A stretch of 12,209 nucleotides of DNA from Chloroflexota bacterium (GTDB lineage Bacteria > Chloroflexota > Anaerolineae > Aggregatilineales > UBA2796): assembly GCA_003695215.1 (NCBI GenBank), contig RFIM01000309.1, forward strand, positions 1-12,209. Reading direction: 5' to 3'. The translations under genes were made by a program, and so were the position numbers. The stretch's first letter is position 1, and every line of letters begins with the position of its first letter. The notes beneath the pieces are model-generated. The model made no database searches and was not told the DNA's origin. It saw nothing but the letters and a program-made list of their open reading frames with translations. This document shows positions 7,293 to 12,209 of this stretch, piece by piece.

Positions 7293-8435
7293 ATGGCCTT
7301 ATTCAGCGCTAACTTCCCGCACGCCGACGAGCCGCCATCTGTCTTGCCAATTCAGGTGCGGCTTGGCGCACACACCGACTTCAGCGGGCGCGGTGTGGTC
7401 ATCGCCTTCCTGGACTCAGGCTTCTATCCGCATCCTGATCTGCGCGGGCGCATCCTCGCCTATGTGGACGCCGCCGCGCGGCGAGTCCTCAGCGGCGCGC
7501 GTTTCTTCCACGATCACGCCATGAGCTGGCACGGCCAAATGACCAGCGTGATCGCCTGTGGTGATGGCAGCACTTCGCAAGGGCGCTATCGCGGCTTGGC
7601 GCATGGCGCGCAGCTCGTGCTGATCAAAGTCAGCGATTTCCACAACAACATCAAGGAATATGACATCCTGCGCGGCCTGCTCTGGCTGATCGAGCATCAT
7701 CGCGAGTATAACATCAAGCTATGCAACATCTCAGTTGGCGGCGATTTTCCCTGTGACGATCCCGATCATCCGCTCTATGCCGCTATCCGTGCCTTGTACG
7801 ACCAAGGCGTGCTGACCATCTGCGCTGCAGGCAATAGCGGCAAGCCGCAGCTGCTGCCGCCTGCCAGCGCGCCCGAAGCGCTGACCGTCGGCGGCGTGGA
7901 TGACCACAACACCACTGACATGCGCTGCTGGCAGTTGTACCATCATAACTATGGCACTGCTTATGATGGCACGCCCAAGCCCGAGATTCTGACCGCAGCG
8001 CGCTGGATCGCCTCGCCGATTCTGCCCTATTCGACGATGGCGCGCGAAGCGCGTTGGTTGGCGCCGCTGTTGCAGGCGCGCACGCAGGCCGAAGCCGAGT
8101 CGCTCTTGAAGGCAGGCTGCGCCGATCTGCGCTTGGGCAAATTGCCGTGCGCCCTAGAGACCGAAGCGCAGCGCCATGCCTTGCAAGCGCGCATTCACAA
8201 GCACAAGCTCATCGATGCGCAGCACCAGCACGTGGACGGCACTTCAGTGGCCGCGGCGATTGCCACCTCTGTTGTGGCGCAGATGCTTGAGGCCAGTCCG
8301 CGCTTGCGCCCGAGCGCGATCCGCGCCATTTTGCGCGCCACGGCCGTCAGCCTGCCCAACGCGCCCGAAGCAGCCCAAGGCGGCGGCATCTTGGATGCGC
8401 ACACAGCCGTCTTAGCGGCGCGCACCGCTAGCTAA
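7293..8435 (+). CDS. Cytoplasmic subtilisin-like serine protease (S8 family)
   Basis: A 380-residue S8 peptidase with its catalytic set in order: Asp41 (IAFLDSGFYPHPDL), His80 (WHGQMTSVIACG), oxyanion Asn181 (ICAAGNSG) and nucleophile Ser318 (DGTSVAAAIA). There is no signal peptide and no room for a usual pro-domain, so it probably works inside the cell. The His motif lacks the usual Thr or Ser after HG. The distance from Asn181 to Ser318 is 137 residues, about twice that in classical subtilisin, because of a mostly helical insert (about residues 250-310). The ATG at 7293 lies 7 bases after the dehydrogenase stop, with a weak TAGG before it, which suggests translational coupling; an in-frame start at 7248 would overlap the upstream gene and is less likely. 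The substrate is unknown. Confidence 0.88.
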   Translation: MALFSANFPHADEPPSVLPIQVRLGAHTDFSGRGVVIAFLDSGFYPHPDLRGRILAYVDAAARRVLSGARFFHDHAMSWHGQMTSVIACGDGSTSQGRYRGLAHGAQLVLIKVSDFHNNIKEYDILRGLLWLIEHHREYNIKLCNISVGGDFPCDDPDHPLYAAIRALYDQGVLTICAAGNSGKPQLLPPASAPEALTVGGVDDHNTTDMRCWQLYHHNYGTAYDGTPKPEILTAARWIASPILPYSTMAREARWLAPLLQARTQAEAESLLKAGCADLRLGKLPCALETEAQRHALQARIHKHKLIDAQHQHVDGTSVAAAIATSVVAQMLEASPRLRPSAIRAILRATAVSLPNAPEAAQGGGILDAHTAVLAARTAS

Positions 8436-9424
8436 GGCGCGCTGCGCCAGCGCGCGCCTTCGCCGTATAAGCCGACCAGCTTGCCCTCGCGATCGCGCAG
8501 GAACAGCGCAGCTGCGCCCGACTGGAATTCTGTCTCAAAGGCGCTCTCAGGCGCCGTGGCCCAGCCAAGCCGACGCTGCACCGCTTCGCGGCTGCGCCAA
8601 ACCAAGCCGAAGCCGCGGATCGGCTGCAGCCGACCTTCCGGCGCTCTCAGGCTCGGATCGCTCTCAGGTTGCCCATCGCGGAACTCATCGGCAAAGGCCG
8701 CCCAAGATGGCGCCTCGGCGTCGGCGTATAACACGTAAATAGTGCGGCTTTCAGCCAGCCAGAACATCGCGCCGCGCTCGAAGGGCTGATAGACCGCCAA
8801 GCTGCGCACCGCTGGCGCCGTCGGGCAGCCTGCATCGCTCGGCGCAGGCGCGAAGAACCAGGTTTCGGCGCAGCTGGCCGTCAGGCGCACTTCCTGGGCG
8901 ATCTCTTCCACACCATTGCTGATCACCAGCACGAAGCGCGCCAAGCCATCTGCGTTTGGGCGAACAGCCACACGCAGCGAACCGCTGCGCGGCACGCGCC
9001 AAGCTTGGCCGCGCACTAGCGCCTCAGCGCTATCCTCCAGACGGTAGATCGTGGCCACATCGACGCCTTGCACCGACCAGTAGAGCGTGATCACCTCGTT
9101 AGCTGCAGCAGCCGTGACGTCCGCAGTGAAGTATTCCACGCGCATCAGGCTGATTGGCAGGCTCGGCGCCGTGGCGGTCGGCATTTGCGAAGGGCGCGTC
9201 GGCACGCTGCCCAGCAACGGCGTCGGGCTGATATCAGGCGGCAAGGTCGGGCGCGGGCTTGGGCTGGGCGTTGGGCTCAGGCGCGGCGTGTGAGTCAGCG
9301 TCGGGCTGGGCAAGGCCGTGCGCGTCGGGCGCGGCGTGGGCAGAATTGGCTCTAGGGCGGCGCTGCAGGCGCCGAGCGCAATCAGGCAGGCGAAGGCTGC
9401 TGCCAGCCGAGCCACGCGGCACAT
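8432..9424 (-). CDS. Putative lipoprotein with Thr-Pro stalk and Ig-like domain
   Basis: A 330-residue exported lipoprotein. The signal peptide ends in a lipobox ALGAC with lipidated Cys20. A Pro/Thr/Ser stalk covers about residues 28-90. Residues about 93-182 look like an Ig-like beta domain (VITLYWSVQGVDVATIYRL, LRVAVRPNADGLARFVLVIS). Residues about 190-330 form a second domain rich in Trp and Phe, with the motifs FERGAMFWLAESRTIYVL, GFGLVWRSREAVQRRLGWA and LFLRDREGKLVGLY. I recognise no named family for it. It should sit on the outer membrane face. Its ATG is 13 bases after the stop of the Trm112-like gene, so the two are very likely co-transcribed. Its 3' end overlaps the subtilase stop by 4 bases, tail to tail. 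No strong ribosome site is visible. Confidence 0.82.
   Translation of the reverse strand: MCRVARLAAAFACLIALGACSAALEPILPTPRPTRTALPSPTLTHTPRLSPTPSPSPRPTLPPDISPTPLLGSVPTRPSQMPTATAPSLPISLMRVEYFTADVTAAAANEVITLYWSVQGVDVATIYRLEDSAEALVRGQAWRVPRSGSLRVAVRPNADGLARFVLVISNGVEEIAQEVRLTASCAETWFFAPAPSDAGCPTAPAVRSLAVYQPFERGAMFWLAESRTIYVLYADAEAPSWAAFADEFRDGQPESDPSLRAPEGRLQPIRGFGLVWRSREAVQRRLGWATAPESAFETEFQSGAAALFLRDREGKLVGLYGEGARWRSAP
8434..8460. terminator. Hairpin at the convergent junction, possible bidirectional terminator
   Basis: AAGGCGCGC (8434-8442) pairs perfectly with GCGCGCCTT (8452-8460) across a 9-base loop. It lies where the subtilase gene and the minus-strand lipoprotein gene meet. Neither side has a U-tract, so intrinsic termination is uncertain; it may only block read-through or stabilise the 3' ends. 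Confidence 0.3.
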
Positions 9425-9437
9425 AGCGGCAGGTCAC

Positions 9438-9707
9438 TCAGGCTTCAGGCGGCGGCACGGGCAATTGATCTTCAGGCACGTCCTTATAGCGCTCGCCGAT
9501 CTCGACCAGCATGCGCGGAATGCCGTCCACGATCGGATACTTGTAGCCCGAGTCATCGCACACGAGCCAGCAGCCGCGCACCAGGCGCAGCCTGCCAGGA
9601 TCGTCGCCGCGATCGGTGTAGTGGACGGCCACAGGGCAGCGCAATAGCTCGAGAAAATCGGCTTCGCTCGCAAGCCTCTCTTGCGGTTTGTTCTCAAAAT
9701 CGCCCAT
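9438..9707 (-). CDS. Trm112-like protein (UPF0434/YcaR family)
   Basis: An 89-residue protein with the Trm112 fold signature: DFLELLRCPVAVHY near the N-terminus and CDDSGYKYPIVDGIPRMLVEIG in the second half. YPIxDGIPxML is the family hallmark. Eukaryotic and archaeal Trm112 activate methyltransferases; bacterial small members (E. coli YcaR) are poorly understood and may do likewise. The usual CPxC knuckle is CPVA here, so one expected Zn ligand is missing; Cys24, Cys46 and Cys50 remain. Loss of metal ligands is known in bacterial members. The ATG at 9707 has GAGG 10 bases upstream; a TTG at 9731 would extend the frame but is unlikely. It is first in an operon with the lipoprotein gene and has a strong promoter. 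Confidence 0.82.
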   Translation of the reverse strand: MGDFENKPQERLASEADFLELLRCPVAVHYTDRGDDPGRLRLVRGCWLVCDDSGYKYPIVDGIPRMLVEIGERYKDVPEDQLPVPPPEA

Positions 9708-9709
9708 GC

Positions 9710-9746
9710 GTGATGCGCCTCGTCGTCTCAAGTTCAGGTGATGCGC
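9710..9746 (-). repeat. Pair of 9-bp direct repeats in the Trm112-like leader
   Basis: GCGCATCAC occurs at 9746-9738 and again at 9718-9710 on the minus strand, 28 bases apart. The first copy covers the predicted transcription start, the second sits just before the start codon. This placing could suit an operator, but no regulator is known and chance cannot be excluded. Confidence 0.4.
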
Positions 9747-9750
9747 TTAG

Positions 9751-9778
9751 AGTATATCAGCCGCAAGAGACGCGTCAA
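9751..9778 (-). promoter_or_regulatory. Promoter of the Trm112-like/lipoprotein operon
   Basis: On the minus strand TTGACG (9778-9773), a 16-base spacer and TATACT (9756-9751) with the TG extension (TGATATACT) form the best promoter in the window. Transcription would start near 9744, about 37 bases before the ATG at 9707. It lies directly behind the stop codon of the TIR-NB-ARC-TPR gene, with no terminator between. Confidence 0.75.
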
Positions 9779-9791
9779 GACGTTCTCGCGC

Positions 9792-12209
9792 TCAGCCGTT
9801 GCAATGCCTCTGAAGCAGGCGTCGCACTTCCTCTGCACGCTCGTTATCGCCCATCTGACGATAGTATCGCTCTGCCTGGCGCCAGCAGGCGCATGCCGCC
9901 TCGAGATCGCCTGCCTGCTGATGAGCAAGGCCCAAGCCGTGCTGTGTCATGGCGTAGGCCAGCGGCGCGGACTTACGCCTCCAGAAGCGCAGCGCTTCCT
10001 GGTAGGCTGCGATCGCCCGCGCTAAGTTGCCCGCCCTATCCTCCAGCTCGGCGAGGGCGCGGTAGGCAAAGCCCAAGTTGTGCTGCGTCATAGCGTAATC
10101 CAGCGGCGCGGACTCGGGCGTGCGGAAGCGCAGCGCCTCCTGGTAGGCTGCGATCGCCCGCGCCAAGTTGCCCGCCCTATCGTCCCGCGCGGCAAGGTTG
10201 TGATAGGCAAGGCCCAAGTTGTGCTGCGTCATGGCGTAATCCAGCGGCGCCGACTCGAGCGTCCAAAAGCGCAGCGCCTCCTGGTAGGCTGCGATCGCTC
10301 GCGCCAAGTTGCCCGCTCTATCCTCCAGCGCGGCAAGGTTGTGATAGGCAAGGCCCAAGTTGTTCTGCGTCATGGCGTAAGCCAAGGGCACGGACTCGGG
10401 CGTCCAGAAGCGCAATGCCTCCTGGTAGGCTGCGATCGCCCGCGCCAAGTTGCCCGCCCTATCCTCCAGCGCGGCAAAGTTGTGGTAGGCAGTCCCCAAG
10501 TTGTTCTGCGTCACGGCGTAATCCAGCGGCGCGGACTCGGGCGCCCAGAAGCGCAGCGCCTCCTGGTAGGCTGCGATCGCCCGCGCCAAGTTGCCCGCCC
10601 TATCCTCCAGCGCGGCGAGGGCCTTGTAGGCAAGCCCCAAGTTGTTCTGCGTCATGGCGTAAGCCAGCGGCGCGGACTCGGGCGTGAGGAAGCGCAGCGC
10701 CTCTCGGTAGGCTGCGATCGCCCGCGCCAAGTTGCCCGCTCTATCCTCTAGCGCGGCGAGAGCGCTGTAGGCACTGCCCAAGTTGTTTTGGATGGCGCAA
10801 CGCAAATAGCTATCTTTAGCATTGGCGAGGGAAGTGGCGCACCGCTGAATCCAATCCGCCCACAAGCGGGCCCGAGCGCGATTCAGGAGGAAATTGTAAC
10901 AAGCCGAAGCAAACCAAAATGCTGCCACAGCGTCCCGCCCGCGCAGCCGCTCAAAAGCGATAGCTATGTTCTCAAAATCGCCCGCCAGGCCGCTATAATC
11001 CTGGCGCGCGTCGTGCCGCTGCACCAAGCGCTTGTAATACGCCCAGTGCGGCGCATAAGCCGCCTCGTCCTCGCCGATCACCTCGACCACCAACGGATAG
11101 ACCTCGTAACGCTCCCGATCGACCTTGCTGATGAAGCGCCACTTGATCAAGAGGCTCAGCGAATCCTCAAGCGCATCAGCATCAGAAGCGGCTGCCTCGC
11201 CCTGTAGCGCCTGGGCCGCTGCGAAGGTGAAGCCGCCGCGACAGACGTTCAGCCGCTTGAGCAGCGCAGCCGCCTCCGCGCCTCCAGGCTCGCTCTGGTG
11301 CATCTGCTCGAGCGTCCGCCCGATCATCTCATTCAGCACCTCTTCGATGCGCTTGCCTTGCAAAGCGCTCAACTCATCCAAAATGCGGCTGAACGGACGC
11401 TCTCGGGCTTGCATGAGCGACCACTCGATCAAGCGCGGATGCCGACGCGCCCGCTCAGCCAATTGGCGCAGGTCTGCCTCGGGCAATTCCAGCTGTTCGC
11501 GTTGCGCCATCTCAGCCGCGATCGCGGTCGCCGCCTCGAGCGAGAGAGCCAAGGGCCTGTGTTCTCTCTTGGAATGTATGCGCCATGCCACGCGGCTGAT
11601 GATCAAGATATAGGCGTCGTGGCGCGCTAGGTCCTCGACGAGCCGCTGATAGGCCTCCTGACGCCCGCCCTCGAGCGCATCAGCGTTGTCCAACACGATC
11701 AGCGGCGGTTGCTCTTGGATGAGCCGCAGCACGTCCCTGAACGGCGTCTCAGGCGGCTTGTTGTAGTGTTCGCGCAACAGATTGTGCAGGCCTTCCACCG
11801 CGCTCACATCCCTGCAGACGTGCCAGACAGCGCCGTAGGCGCCATCCAGGCCCTGCCGAGCGATCTCATAGGCCAGCCGCGACTTGCCGACGCCGCCAAT
11901 GCCGAGGATGAAAGTCGGCTGGCGAGTCTTGAGATGATCGTGCAGCTGCTTGAGATCGGTCTCACGGCCTATGAGCGGCAGGTCTCTCAAGCGTCGGTCA
12001 ACGTTCTCGGCGCCCGTCAGGCGCGGATACTGGGCCGCGCTGGGCGCGTCGGGCGCGCTCGGCTCGCCGCGCAGGGCGGCGATCAGCTTGTGCAGCGTCT
12101 CATCGAAGCGCTCAGGGCGCGTCAGATCAGCGTACTGAATACTACCGAGCAAGAGCGGCGTATCCTCGATCGGGATAGGCTCCAGCAGCGCGACATAGAG
12201 CTTCTTGCC
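9792..12209 (-). CDS. TIR-NB-ARC-TPR STAND protein (5' end outside window)
   Basis: The last 805 residues of a large signalling protein; the frame stays open to the right edge, so the true start is outside. The first visible residues (KKLYVALLEPIPIED, then LLLGSIQYADL) resemble the C-terminal part of a TIR domain. The NB-ARC ATPase follows: LIGRETDLKQL, Walker A GIGGVGKS (11880-11903), Walker B LIVLDNAD (11679-11702), a sensor YILIISR, then RHPRLIEWSL in place of the GLPLAL motif. A winged-helix region (around LKRLNVCRGGFTF) and a helical linker come next. Then six 47-residue TPR units and a closing 34-residue TPR (LEAACACWRQAERYY). In such STAND proteins the repeats sense a ligand, the ATPase oligomerises and TIR domains often cleave NAD+. 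Antiphage defence is a fair inference, not shown. TIR activity cannot be judged from this fragment. Confidence 0.88.
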   Translation of the reverse strand, partial: GKKLYVALLEPIPIEDTPLLLGSIQYADLTRPERFDETLHKLIAALRGEPSAPDAPSAAQYPRLTGAENVDRRLRDLPLIGRETDLKQLHDHLKTRQPTFILGIGGVGKSRLAYEIARQGLDGAYGAVWHVCRDVSAVEGLHNLLREHYNKPPETPFRDVLRLIQEQPPLIVLDNADALEGGRQEAYQRLVEDLARHDAYILIISRVAWRIHSKREHRPLALSLEAATAIAAEMAQREQLELPEADLRQLAERARRHPRLIEWSLMQARERPFSRILDELSALQGKRIEEVLNEMIGRTLEQMHQSEPGGAEAAALLKRLNVCRGGFTFAAAQALQGEAAASDADALEDSLSLLIKWRFISKVDRERYEVYPLVVEVIGEDEAAYAPHWAYYKRLVQRHDARQDYSGLAGDFENIAIAFERLRGRDAVAAFWFASACYNFLLNRARARLWADWIQRCATSLANAKDSYLRCAIQNNLGSAYSALAALEDRAGNLARAIAAYREALRFLTPESAPLAYAMTQNNLGLAYKALAALEDRAGNLARAIAAYQEALRFWAPESAPLDYAVTQNNLGTAYHNFAALEDRAGNLARAIAAYQEALRFWTPESVPLAYAMTQNNLGLAYHNLAALEDRAGNLARAIAAYQEALRFWTLESAPLDYAMTQHNLGLAYHNLAARDDRAGNLARAIAAYQEALRFRTPESAPLDYAMTQHNLGFAYRALAELEDRAGNLARAIAAYQEALRFWRRKSAPLAYAMTQHGLGLAHQQAGDLEAACACWRQAERYYRQMGDNERAEEVRRLLQRHCNG
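9942..10787 (-). repeat. Six tandem 141-bp units encoding 47-residue TPR modules
   Basis: Units lie at 10647-10787, 10506-10646, 10365-10505, 10224-10364, 10083-10223 and 9942-10082 with no change in length. All share DRAGNLARAIAAY at unit residues 15-27 and EALRF at 29-33. Differences gather at unit positions 5, 8-10, 12-14 and 34-37. Much of the DNA is identical including third codon positions, for example GGTAGGCTGC (plus-strand reading) in every unit, which points to recent tandem duplication or gene conversion. Confidence 0.95.

Noticed and set aside
10080..10751. Plus-strand frame of 223 codons with internal repeats
   Set aside because: It is the mirror of the 141-bp TPR units; the period being a multiple of three keeps all frames open.
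715..11525. Repeated GCGATCGC octamers, as in cyanobacterial HIP1
   Set aside because: Six of the nine copies are in the duplicated TPR units. The other three (715, 8489, 11518) are too few for a genome-wide signal to be claimed, and the gene content does not suggest cyanobacteria.

Overview
This 12.2 kb window comes from a bacterial chromosome of fairly high GC. Several traits together suggest the Chloroflexota (Anaerolineae-like): exported proteins with long Thr-Pro stalks, a receptor kinase of the PknB type with an extracellular SH3-like domain, a YerB/DUF3048 protein, and a STAND protein with long, nearly identical TPR units. The phylum is an inference from protein style; there is no rRNA or marker gene to settle it.

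Positions 1-3472 carry four genes on the minus strand. They are the 5' part of an MFS efflux transporter (cut by the window edge), a small TPR protein with a clear intrinsic terminator behind it, a lipoprotein with a coiled coil and a C-terminal beta-rich domain, and an exported DUF3048 protein. From a divergent intergenic region at 3473-3645 the plus strand takes over: a transmembrane Ser/Thr kinase, tRNA-Asp(GUC), then a two-gene operon of a WbpA-like nucleotide-sugar dehydrogenase and a cytoplasmic subtilisin-like protease that starts 7 bases after the dehydrogenase stop codon. At 8432-8435 the protease gene meets the next minus-strand gene tail to tail, with a 4-base overlap.

Positions 8432-12209 are minus strand again. 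A TIR-NB-ARC-TPR protein enters from the right edge, where only the end of its TIR domain is visible. Behind it comes a short operon, with its own strong promoter, of a Trm112-like protein and a Thr-Pro-stalked lipoprotein.

The genes fall into three themes: cell surface and envelope sensing (kinase, DUF3048 protein, lipoproteins, sugar dehydrogenase), housekeeping (tRNA, Trm112-like, MFS), and probable defence or signalling (the TIR-NB-ARC-TPR protein). The most notable item is that last protein. Six in-phase 141-bp units encode nearly identical 47-residue TPR modules whose differences cluster at a few positions. A second observation is that five transcription units share an extended -10 promoter of the form TGN-TATRNT or TGN-TATGAT, which helped in choosing start codons. 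No mobile element, CRISPR array, riboswitch or replication origin was seen, and no stretch longer than 300 bases lacks a gene.
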